From: Clostridiales bacterium
GTDB taxonomy: Bacteria; Bacillota_E; Sulfobacillia; Sulfobacillales; JAIMBI01
Length of the DNA: 49,756 bases
Assembly: GCA_027318915.1 (NCBI GenBank)
Contig: DAHVOH010000017.1
Location: 1 to 49,756 of the forward strand
Direction of reading: 5' to 3'
Shown here in pieces: positions 43,379 through 49,756 of the stretch. The notes under the pieces are model-generated. The model saw nothing but the letters and a program-made list of their open reading frames with translations. It was not told the DNA's origin and searched no databases. The position numbers were made by a program, and so were the translations under genes. Within the stretch, counting starts at the first letter, position 1. Each line of letters opens with the position of its first letter.

Positions 43379-44641
43379 ATGGGCCTTATGCTGACCGGGG
43401 AGGAAGAAGCGCTGCTGGGGGGCGCGCAGGGCCCCGCCGTGCAGCTGGCGATGCGGATTTTGCTGCGGATGGCCCAGTGGCAGGGCGCGGACGCCTTCAT
43501 CCCCATCACCAGCGCCCACGTTGATGGCTGTCTCTATGAAGGTCAGGGAGTCGTGCGCTTCGTCGATCGCCTACGGGAGCTGGAGGCGCGCGTGGCCGTG
43601 CCGACGACGCTCAACGCCATCTCCGTGGAACTGGCACGCTGGCGCGCGCAGGGCGTGCCGGTCGCGTTCGGAGAGCCCGCCGCCCACATTGTGGATGCCT
43701 ATCTGGCCATGGGGGTCCGCCCGTCCTTCTCCTGCGCGCCGTACCAATTAGGCCATACGCCTGGCTTGGGTGAACAGGTGGCGTGGGGCGAGTCCAACGC
43801 CATCGCCTACGTCAACTCCGTCTTGGGCGCCCGCACCGATCGGTACGGCGACTTTCTGGACATTCTGGCCGCCGTCGCCGGCCGAGTTCCGGCCCAAGGT
43901 CTCCATCTCGACGCCAATCGCCGCGGCCAGATCGTTTTCACCCTGACCGACCGGGCGGCCGCGCTCTCCCGTCACGAGCTGTTCTACCCCCTGCTGGGCT
44001 ATGCGGTGGGCCTGCGCACGCCGCCGGGCCGCGTACCGGTGGTGCTCGGGCTGCCGGACCACCCCGGACCCGACCGCCTCAAGGCGTTCTTCGCCGCCGC
44101 CGCCTCGGGGGGATCCGTGGCGCTGGCCCATCTGGTCGGCATCACTCCGGAGGCGCCGGACCTGAGCACGGCCCTCCATCACCGGCCACCCGACTCCCTC
44201 TCCGCCATTGATCGCGACGACCTCGACGCGGTGCGCGCGCGTCTTTGCACAGCCCGCGGGGATGGGGTCGACGCGGTGGTGCTGGGCAGCCCCCATTTCT
44301 CCGTCCAAGAGTTCGAGCAGTTGGCCCGATTGGTATCGGGCCGCCGGCGTCGCGATGGGTTGGACCTGGTGGTCACCACCAGTCAGTTCATGCGCCAAGC
44401 GGCGGCCGACCAGGGCTGGCTCGACCCGGTGGAGCGTTTTGGAGCACGGGTCATCGCGGACACGTGCGTGCTGGTCTCCCCTTTGCTGCACGCATCCGTC
44501 GGCACGGTGATGACCAATTCAGGGAAGTATGCCCACTATATCCCGGGGCGCCTGGGCAAAGCGGTGGTCATGGGCTCGCTGGAGGAGTGCGTGGAGGCGG
44601 CCGTGACGGGGCGGATGCCCAAGGAGGCGCCATGGACCTGA
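43379..44641 (+). CDS. Aconitase X catalytic subunit, cis-3-hydroxy-L-proline dehydratase type
   Basis: The 420-residue protein belongs to the aconitase X (DUF521) family. It has the LTGEEEALLGG opening, ITSAHVDGCLYEG, TTLNAISVE, SCAPYQLGHTPGLGEQVAWGESNAIAYVNSVLGARTDRYGDFLDI, and the end TVMTNSGKYAHYIPGRLG. Cysteines in SCAP and ADTCVL are placed to bind the iron-sulfur cluster of the family. Bacterial AcnX dehydrates cis-3-hydroxy-L-proline to pyrroline-2-carboxylate (Watanabe and co-workers). It starts 1 bp after the DapA-like stop and overlaps the small-subunit gene by 10 bases. Confidence 0.9.
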   Translation: MGLMLTGEEEALLGGAQGPAVQLAMRILLRMAQWQGADAFIPITSAHVDGCLYEGQGVVRFVDRLRELEARVAVPTTLNAISVELARWRAQGVPVAFGEPAAHIVDAYLAMGVRPSFSCAPYQLGHTPGLGEQVAWGESNAIAYVNSVLGARTDRYGDFLDILAAVAGRVPAQGLHLDANRRGQIVFTLTDRAAALSRHELFYPLLGYAVGLRTPPGRVPVVLGLPDHPGPDRLKAFFAAAASGGSVALAHLVGITPEAPDLSTALHHRPPDSLSAIDRDDLDAVRARLCTARGDGVDAVVLGSPHFSVQEFEQLARLVSGRRRRDGLDLVVTTSQFMRQAAADQGWLDPVERFGARVIADTCVLVSPLLHASVGTVMTNSGKYAHYIPGRLGKAVVMGSLEECVEAAVTGRMPKEAPWT

Positions 44642-45063
44642 AGGCGGCCCTCATGAGTGACAGGGGCACGGGCTGGCGGCCGCTGGTGTGGACGGACCAG
44701 CCGCTGTCCTTTTGGGGTGGGTTTGACCCGGTCTCGGGACGCGTGGTGGATGTCCATCATCCGCTGTCCGGACGCACCTTGACCGGCGCCATCCTGGCCA
44801 TGCCCGCGGGGCGCGGCTCATCCACCGGCAGCGTGGTCCTGCTGGAGGCCCTCCTGCTGGGTACTGCCCCGGCGGGTCTGATTTGGAGTCAGCTGGACGC
44901 GGTCCTGGCCGTCGGCGTGCTGGTGGCCGACGAGATGTTTGAGCGGACGTTGCCGTGGGCGGTCGTAGACCCGCAGGACTTCCCGGTCCTGGCGCGCTGT
45001 GCGGAGATTGCCCTGGATCCGACCGGATGGGTGAGGACGGGCCGGTCGGCGGAGGAGGCGTAA
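44632..45063 (+). CDS. Aconitase X small (swivelling) subunit
   Basis: The 143-residue protein is the DUF126 partner of aconitase X. It begins after a strong AAGGAGG site. Key segments are SFWGGFDPVSGRVVDVHHPLSGRTL and MPAGRGSSTGSVVLLEAL, in which the Ser of RGSSTGS is the expected catalytic base in the family. In many bacteria the two parts are fused (AcnX type I); here they are separate genes overlapping by 10 bases. Confidence 0.9.
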   Translation: MDLKAALMSDRGTGWRPLVWTDQPLSFWGGFDPVSGRVVDVHHPLSGRTLTGAILAMPAGRGSSTGSVVLLEALLLGTAPAGLIWSQLDAVLAVGVLVADEMFERTLPWAVVDPQDFPVLARCAEIALDPTGWVRTGRSAEEA

Positions 45064-45065
45064 TC

Positions 45066-46058
45066 ATGCGGTATCTCTCCGCCTCCGCCATCTTGAGCGC
45101 AGTGCATGCCGGGGACTTGCTGCCGGCGGTGGCGGCCGGCCTCAGCGCGCTCCACCGTCACGAGGCTGTCAACCCGCCCCGACTGGTCATGGCGCTGCCC
45201 ACGCAGGGCGGCACGGTGTTTGCCATGCCGGCATTTTTGCCCGCATTGAACGCGCTGACGATGAAATATGTGGCGGTCTTTCCCGACAATGTCCGTCAGG
45301 GCCGGGACGGCACGCCGGGCCTGGTCATCCTGGCCGACCCCGCCACCGGGGAGCCCGCGGCTCTGCTGGACGGCACGGTGGTCACCCGCCTTCGCACCGG
45401 AGCCGTGACCGCCCTCGCCACCGATCGGATGGGAATGGCCGACGTGCGGGTCCTGGGGATGATTGGCGCGGGCGGGCAGGCTTTGGGAATCGCCGAGGGG
45501 ATCCTCGCAGTGCGCCCCCACATCCGGCGGGTTCAAGTCTACGCGCGCGCCCCGGAGCATCGTCGTCGCTTTCTGGATGCGTTGGCCGCGCGCTTGCAGG
45601 GATGGGGAGAGCCGAGCCTGGATCTTCGTTCCGCCCCGTCGGCCGAGGCGGCCGTGGTGGGTGCCGACGTGGTGGTCACGGCCACCAGTTCGCCCACCCC
45701 GGTGCTGGAGGCGGGGTGGATTGCTCCGCATGCCCACGTCAATGCCATCGGCGCGTTCCGCGCCACGACCGCCGAACTGCCGGCCGGCGTCTTTTCCCAC
45801 GCGACGGCGATAGCGGTGGACGCGCCGGAGGAGGCGCGGGAGGAGGCAGGGGATCTCATTCAGGCGGTGGCCGCGGGCACGCTCGCCTGGTCGCGAGTCG
45901 AACCGCTGGCACGGTGGCTGGACGAGGACCCGCCTCCCGAGGCGCCACGCACCGGGCCGACTGTTTTCAAGTCCGTGGGGGTCGCGGCGTTGGATGCGGC
46001 GGTGAGCCGCTTCCTGGTCGACCGTGTCAGCGCCGGGGTCCTCGATCTGCCCACCTGA
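45066..46058 (+). CDS. Ornithine cyclodeaminase/mu-crystallin family, probable pyrroline-2-carboxylate reductase
   Basis: The 330-residue protein has the substrate segment NPPRLVMALPTQGGTVFAMPAFLP, LTMKYVAVFPDNVRQG, LLDGTVVTRLRTGAVTALATDRM, the NAD(P)-binding GMIGAGGQALGIAEGI, and VTATSSPTPVLEAGWIAPHAHVNAIGAF. In this family, members beside aconitase X or proline racemase act as delta-1-pyrroline-2-carboxylate reductases (LhpI), giving L-proline. This fits as the step after cis-3-hydroxyproline dehydration. True ornithine cyclodeaminase is the alternative. ATG 45066 follows the AcnX small subunit by 2 bases. Confidence 0.85.
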   Translation: MRYLSASAILSAVHAGDLLPAVAAGLSALHRHEAVNPPRLVMALPTQGGTVFAMPAFLPALNALTMKYVAVFPDNVRQGRDGTPGLVILADPATGEPAALLDGTVVTRLRTGAVTALATDRMGMADVRVLGMIGAGGQALGIAEGILAVRPHIRRVQVYARAPEHRRRFLDALAARLQGWGEPSLDLRSAPSAEAAVVGADVVVTATSSPTPVLEAGWIAPHAHVNAIGAFRATTAELPAGVFSHATAIAVDAPEEAREEAGDLIQAVAAGTLAWSRVEPLARWLDEDPPPEAPRTGPTVFKSVGVAALDAAVSRFLVDRVSAGVLDLPT

Positions 46059-46141
46059 GGGCTGGCCGATCGGTCGCCGATCGCAAGCCGCGGGCAGTCC
46101 GGCGCGTTCGGGCGCACAGGCGTGAACGGAGGGAGAATACC

Positions 46142-46222
46142 ATGGACTGCGGGACGGACTGTCCGGCTGGGGGCTGCAGCGACCCCGGCGCCACCGAGGG
46201 CTCCGGACGGGGGCCATCGTGA
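46142..46222 (+). CDS. Twenty-six-residue cysteine-rich peptide coupled to the flavin dehydrogenase
   Basis: An ATG following GGAGGGAGAATACC opens a 26-codon frame, with three cysteines in MDCGTDCPAGGCSDPG. Its TGA overlaps the GTG of the next gene (GTGA), so translation of the flavin subunit would be coupled to it. It may bind metal or act as a leader; no family was recognised. Cysteine is otherwise scarce in neighbouring proteins outside iron-sulfur sites. Confidence 0.5.
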   Translation: MDCGTDCPAGGCSDPGATEGSGRGPS

Positions 46223-47391
46223 AGGCGCCGTCCGTGGCCGTGATTGGCGCCGGCGTCATCGGCGCGGCCGTGGCCTATTTTCTGACCGAGTCCGGCGCGG
46301 CCGTTACGCTCGTGGATCGCGGCGATGTCGGTGGGGGCACCTCCTCCCGCTGCGACGGGAACGTGCTGGCAATTGACAAAGAGCCGGGATACGACGGCCG
46401 GCTGGCGCGGGTCAGTCAGGATCTGCTGGCCCGCCTGGCGGGCCGGCTGGGCGCCATGGAATACCGGTCGCCCGGGAGCTACCTCGTGTGCGACGGCGAG
46501 GACGAGGTGGCCGCGGCCCGGGCGTGGGTGGACGCCCAGGCCGCCCACAACCTGCCCTTCACGTTTTTGGACCGCGCCGCACTGCACGAGCGCCTGCCCG
46601 ACCTGGCCGCCGACGTCCCGGCCGGGCTCTACTGCTCCTCGGATGCCACGCTGAACCCTCTGTTGTACACGCATCGCCTGGTGCGGGCGGCGCGCGCGGC
46701 CGGGGCCGTGGTGCGACCGCGCCGGGCGGCGCGGCTTTGGATGCAGGATGGCCGGGTCGCCGGCATCCTGCTGGACGACGACGAACGAGTGGCTGCCGAC
46801 TGGACCGTGGTGGCCGCCGGTGTCTGGTCTCCGGATGTGGTGCGCATGGCGGGCGTGGACCTTCCCATCCGACCGCGCAAGGGCACGCTGCTGGTGGGTG
46901 CCCGGGGTCCTCTGCACGGCAACGCCAAAGTCATGGAATTCGGGTATCTGATGAGCAAGTTCGGACGCGCGCGCCAAGTGCCCCCCGACCTTGAGCGCTA
47001 CGGAGTCGCCTTGGTGTACGAGCCCACCGCGTCTCAGAATTTCCTGTTGGGCAGCTCACGCGAGTTTGCGGGGTTCGACGTCACCCCCCGCGACGAGGTG
47101 ATGGCGGCCATCGCTCGCCGCGCCGTCCGCTTCTATCCCGCCATGGCGAACGCCGCCATCGTGCGGGCCTACGCGGGTCTGCGGCCGTGGACGCCGGACC
47201 ATCTGCCCATCGTGGCGCGCGTGGAGGCCGTCCCCGGCTTGGCGGTCGCCGCCGGCCACGAGGGCGACGGCATCGGCCTGGCGGCAGTCACGGGCGCTCT
47301 CATGCGCGATTTGCTGCTGGAGCGCACCCCCTTGGTGGACCCCGCTCCCTTGGCGGTGGAACGTTTTGGCGCCGCGCGGACGGCTTCATGA
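46219..47391 (+). CDS. FAD-dependent D-hydroxyproline dehydrogenase catalytic subunit (DAO fold)
   Basis: The 390-residue flavoprotein has the DAO fold: VAVIGAGVIGAAVAYFLTESGAAVTLVDRGDVGGGTSSRCDGNV binds FAD, DWTVVAAGVWSPDVVRMAG is the middle block, PIRPRKGTLLVG follows, and GLRPWTPDHLPIVARV...GHEGDGIGLAAVTG closes the FAD site. It resembles the beta subunit of hydrogen cyanide synthase/opine-oxidase-type dehydrogenases (HcnC/OoxB). Starts at GTG 46219, overlapping the Cys-rich peptide stop. Together with the next three genes it forms a multi-subunit dehydrogenase, probably oxidising cis-4-hydroxy-D-proline. Confidence 0.9.
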   Translation: MKAPSVAVIGAGVIGAAVAYFLTESGAAVTLVDRGDVGGGTSSRCDGNVLAIDKEPGYDGRLARVSQDLLARLAGRLGAMEYRSPGSYLVCDGEDEVAAARAWVDAQAAHNLPFTFLDRAALHERLPDLAADVPAGLYCSSDATLNPLLYTHRLVRAARAAGAVVRPRRAARLWMQDGRVAGILLDDDERVAADWTVVAAGVWSPDVVRMAGVDLPIRPRKGTLLVGARGPLHGNAKVMEFGYLMSKFGRARQVPPDLERYGVALVYEPTASQNFLLGSSREFAGFDVTPRDEVMAAIARRAVRFYPAMANAAIVRAYAGLRPWTPDHLPIVARVEAVPGLAVAAGHEGDGIGLAAVTGALMRDLLLERTPLVDPAPLAVERFGAARTAS

Positions 47392-47411
47392 GGGAAAGGT
47401 CAGGTGATGGC

Positions 47412-47693
47412 ATGGAACCGACGGTGTCAGAGTCGCCACCGATCTGCCGCTGTGAGCGGGTGTCGCTGGCCGAGATCGAGACGGCGCGGCGGCTGTTTGC
47501 GCCCACATCGCTGCGCGAACTGAAGCTGGTGACCCGCGCCACCATGGGCATTTGCCAGGGCCGCGTCTGCCAGCCCGTGCTGGAGGCGCTGGCGGCGGCG
47601 TGGTTTCCCACCGTGAAGGAACCGCTGGCCAGCCGCCCGCCCCTCCGTCCGGTGGCGCTGGCGGCCCTGGCCGCGTGGGAGCCTGAACCATGA
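47412..47693 (+). CDS. BFD-like [2Fe-2S] subunit of the dehydrogenase
   Basis: The 93-residue protein has ICRCERVSLAEIE near the start and GICQGRVCQPVLEAL later, the C-x-C ... C-x4-C pattern of BFD-like [2Fe-2S] domains. In related systems this domain forms the C-terminus of the HcnB/OoxA flavin subunit; here it is a separate gene. The ATG at 47412 follows AGGTGAT; an earlier in-frame ATG at 47388 overlaps the stop of the previous gene (ATGA). It ends by ATGA overlap with the ferredoxin-like gene. Confidence 0.85.
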   Translation: MEPTVSESPPICRCERVSLAEIETARRLFAPTSLRELKLVTRATMGICQGRVCQPVLEALAAAWFPTVKEPLASRPPLRPVALAALAAWEPEP

Positions 47694-48007
47694 GAGACGA
47701 CGCCACCGGGCCACCTTCCGAGGTTGTCTTCCGGCTGGACGGCGAGCCGGTGGCGGGGCGACCGGGTGAGCCCGTCGGGGTGAGCCTCTTTCGGCTCGGC
47801 ATTCGCACGTTGGGCTGGAACGAGGGGGACGCATCGCCGCGCGGTCTTTACTGCCTCATCGGCCACTGCTTCGAGTGCCGCTTGGAGATCAACGGCACGC
47901 CCCAGCAGCGGGCGTGCCTGGTTCCGGTGGCCGAAGGTCTGGATGTGCGGCGAATGCCGCCCCCGCCCCGACTGGCGACGCATCCGGGAGGCGATCCGGA
48001 TGATTGA
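47690..48007 (+). CDS. Ferredoxin-like [2Fe-2S] subunit (HcnA/OoxC-like)
   Basis: The 105-residue protein has the plant-type ferredoxin-like pattern CLIGHCFECRLEINGTPQQRAC: C-x4-C-x2-C followed by a fourth Cys. The preceding segment VSLFRLGIRTL and RGLYC match the Fer2_4 family found with flavin amino acid dehydrogenases. It transfers electrons within the complex. The start overlaps the BFD-like gene stop and its own end overlaps the next start by 8 bases. Confidence 0.88.
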   Translation: MRDDATGPPSEVVFRLDGEPVAGRPGEPVGVSLFRLGIRTLGWNEGDASPRGLYCLIGHCFECRLEINGTPQQRACLVPVAEGLDVRRMPPPPRLATHPGGDPDD

Positions 48008-49226
48008 GGCCGTCGATGCCCTGATCGTGGGGGCGGGGCCGGCCGGACTCAAGGCCGCCGCCGAGCTTGGCCAACTTGGATTGCGGGTGCTGGTGGTCGA
48101 TGAATATCCAGAGCCGGGCGGCCGTCTGTTGGGGCAATCGTCCCCGCCCGGCGGCGCCCGCTGGGATGGGCGTCAGGTGGCCCGCCAGCTGACGCAACAG
48201 GCCGAGAAGGCGGCGGCGCGCCTTTGCCTCGGCACCCCGGTCTACAATCTGGAACGCGGTCCCGACGGCTTTCGGGCTCGCCTGGGGCCGGCCTCGGCCG
48301 CGGTCGCGGCGCGTACCGTCCTCGTCGCCACCGGGGCCACCGAACTGCCCATTCCGTTGCCCGGATGGACACTGCCCGGCGTCCTCACCGTGGGCGGCGG
48401 GCAGGTTCTGTGGAGCGTCTACGGTGTCGCCCCCGGCCGTCGCGGCTACATCGTCGGCACCGGCGCCCTTTCGTTCGCGGTGGCCCAGGAACTGGCCGCC
48501 GGCGGTGTTCAGGTGGCCGGCATCGTGTTGGCGCCGCCCGGCCCCGAACGAGCACATCTCGGCTCGGTGGCGTCGCAATGGGACCAGTTGGTCGCGCAGC
48601 GCGCCGGCGCACCTCCCTGGATTCGGATCGGAGCGGCGTGGCTGGCGTCGTCCCGGCGCCGCCGCCTGAGCCTGGCCGCCCTCCCCTTCGGCGGCGTGCC
48701 CGCCTTCGGCACGCGACTCCGCCTCGGTGCGGCCGCCGTGGCCATTGACGGCGGACAGGCGGTGGAAGCGGTCACGCTTCGCCGCATGACGGCGGAGGGT
48801 CGTCTTTACGGACCGGTTTGCCAAGAGCCGGCGGATTTTGTCCTCCTGTCGGGAGGTCTGCGGCCCCTTGCGGATCTCATCTCCGCGGCCGGTGCGACAA
48901 TGATGGTCGAAGGGGCCCTGGGCGGCGCCGTTCCCGTGCTGGATCCCGGTGGCCAGACCAGCGTTCCGGGTCTGTTCGCGGCCGGCAGTGCGACCGGCGT
49001 GGAAGGGGCCGCCGTCGCCATGGCCCAGGGGGCGCTGGCCGGTCTGGCCATGGCGCGACGGCTGGGCGCCCCGGTTGACGACCACCGCCTGACGGAGGCA
49101 CGTATCGCCGTCGGCCAAGCCCGCTCCTCCGCCCGGTTTTCCTTCCGGACGGGAATTGAGGCGGCGCGGGCACGCGTCGAGGCGGCCTGGCCCGGTGGCG
49201 GGGACGGCGCGGATCCGGATGCCTGA
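48000..49226 (+). CDS. FAD/NAD(P)-dependent oxidoreductase subunit (HcnB/OoxA-like)
   Basis: The 408-residue protein has two dinucleotide folds: VDALIVGAGPAGLKAAAELGQLGLRVLVVDEYPEPGGRLL binds FAD and GYIVGTGALSFAVAQELAAGGVQVAGIVLA is the second. TVLVATGATELPIPLPGWTLPGVLTVGG and VPGLFAAGSATGVEGAAVAMAQGALAGL are typical of the HcnB/OoxA group. Unlike most of that group it has no C-terminal BFD cysteine domain, which is encoded separately at 47412-47693. It is the alpha subunit of the dehydrogenase complex. Confidence 0.88.
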   Translation: MIEAVDALIVGAGPAGLKAAAELGQLGLRVLVVDEYPEPGGRLLGQSSPPGGARWDGRQVARQLTQQAEKAAARLCLGTPVYNLERGPDGFRARLGPASAAVAARTVLVATGATELPIPLPGWTLPGVLTVGGGQVLWSVYGVAPGRRGYIVGTGALSFAVAQELAAGGVQVAGIVLAPPGPERAHLGSVASQWDQLVAQRAGAPPWIRIGAAWLASSRRRRLSLAALPFGGVPAFGTRLRLGAAAVAIDGGQAVEAVTLRRMTAEGRLYGPVCQEPADFVLLSGGLRPLADLISAAGATMMVEGALGGAVPVLDPGGQTSVPGLFAAGSATGVEGAAVAMAQGALAGLAMARRLGAPVDDHRLTEARIAVGQARSSARFSFRTGIEAARARVEAAWPGGGDGADPDA

Positions 49227-49271
49227 GGCCCGGGGCGGCAATGCGCCGCCGGATCTTGAAAGGAGGGGGCC

Positions 49272-49756
49272 ATGCGCTTCACCCACGTCTTTCACACCGT
49301 GGAAACCCACACCGGCGGCAATCCGACCCGCACCGTCATCGCCGGAATGCCTCGCATTCCCGGCGAGACCATGATGGAGAAGATGGCGGCGGTCGAATCC
49401 CGCTGGGACTGGATTCGGCAAGTGCTCACCTACGAGCCGCGCGGCATGAGCGTGATGTCGGGGGCGCTCCTGACCGAGCCCGTGCACCCCGAGGCCGATC
49501 TGGGCGTCATCTACGTGGAGGTCGGCGGCTATCTGCCCATGTGCGGTCACGACACCATCGGGCTGGTCACGGCGTTGGTGGAGACCGGGCAGGTGGCCAT
49601 GGTGGAGCCGGAGACCCCGGTGGTGCTGGACACCCCGGCCGGCTTGGTGCGCACCGTCGCGCACGTGCGCGACGGCCGGGTGGAGGCGGTCAGCTTCGAT
49701 AACGTGCCCTCCTTCCTCTTGGCCCGCTCGCTCACCGTGCACGTCGACGATGTGGG
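49272..49756 (+). CDS. Proline racemase/4-hydroxyproline 2-epimerase, N-terminal part, cut by window edge
   Basis: The first 161 codons are visible. The start MRFTHVFHTVETHTGGNPTR is typical of the family, and the first catalytic cysteine is Cys91 in PMCGHDTIG. The second catalytic Cys lies outside. Family members with Cys at both positions are proline racemases or hydroxyproline epimerases. In this operon it should convert trans-4-hydroxy-L-proline to the cis-D form for the flavin dehydrogenase. The ATG at 49272 follows AAAGGAGGGGG. Confidence 0.92.
   Translation, partial: MRFTHVFHTVETHTGGNPTRTVIAGMPRIPGETMMEKMAAVESRWDWIRQVLTYEPRGMSVMSGALLTEPVHPEADLGVIYVEVGGYLPMCGHDTIGLVTALVETGQVAMVEPETPVVLDTPAGLVRTVAHVRDGRVEAVSFDNVPSFLLARSLTVHVDDV

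Noticed and set aside
1..49756. tRNA, rRNA and CRISPR array
   Set aside because: No cloverleaf-like GTTCGA-type block in a suitable setting and no regularly spaced repeats were seen by eye; a covariance-model search would be the decisive test.

Overview
The window is a gene-dense, high-GC (roughly two-thirds G+C by eye) bacterial chromosome segment. An HPr with both His15 and Ser46, a SorC-type regulator, a RocB-like peptidase and a cytochrome b with b6-type haem spacing suggest a high-GC, deep-branching member of the Bacillota (Sulfobacillus/Thermaerobacter-like). That placement is an inference with low confidence. No rRNA, tRNA or CRISPR array was seen.

Layout. (1) 1-7834: a divergent sugar/polyol locus. 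The minus-strand operon runs glucitol-type PTS IIA, homoserine-dehydrogenase-like SAF oxidoreductase, SorC regulator, HPr, and E1alpha/E1beta/E2 of an acetoin/pyruvate-dehydrogenase-type complex, cut by the left edge. The plus-strand pair is a HAD phosphatase and a single-chain fusion of the glucitol PTS IIC and IIBC subunits. My main hypothesis is that this imports and phosphorylates a methyl-branched polyol such as 2-C-methyl-D-erythritol, converts it to an acyloin phosphate (DXP) and cleaves that to acetyl-CoA and a triose phosphate. (2) 8133-19589: metallophosphoesterase, two transporters, L-fuconate dehydratase, a GNAT, a DMT permease and an amidohydrolase, with a graveyard of decayed IS1380 and IS110 transposases at about 10.65-11.8 kb. 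(3) 19734-27128: RRM protein, AIM24 protein, a DDAH-like hydrolase, RocB-like peptidase, MFS permease and MBL hydrolase. (4) 27131-34726: a PaaG/PaaH/PaaJ-like beta-oxidation trio, acylphosphatase, and glycolate oxidase with GlcD and GlcE fused in one chain. (5) 34994-39032: acetamidase/formamidase and the hpnCDE squalene operon. (6) 39186-41105: a compact cytochrome b operon with a previously unmarked 30-residue single-span peptide, and no Rieske protein or cytochrome c. (7) 41643-49756: a FadR-type regulator with a clear promoter and operator, followed by a hydroxyproline catabolic operon (DapA-like deaminase, two-subunit aconitase X, pyrroline-carboxylate reductase, multi-subunit D-hydroxyproline dehydrogenase, and the start of a hydroxyproline epimerase cut by the right edge).

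Operons are tightly packed with many ATGA or GTGA start/stop overlaps, so translational coupling looks general. Because of the GC content nearly every gene has long open frames on the opposite strand; those were left out.
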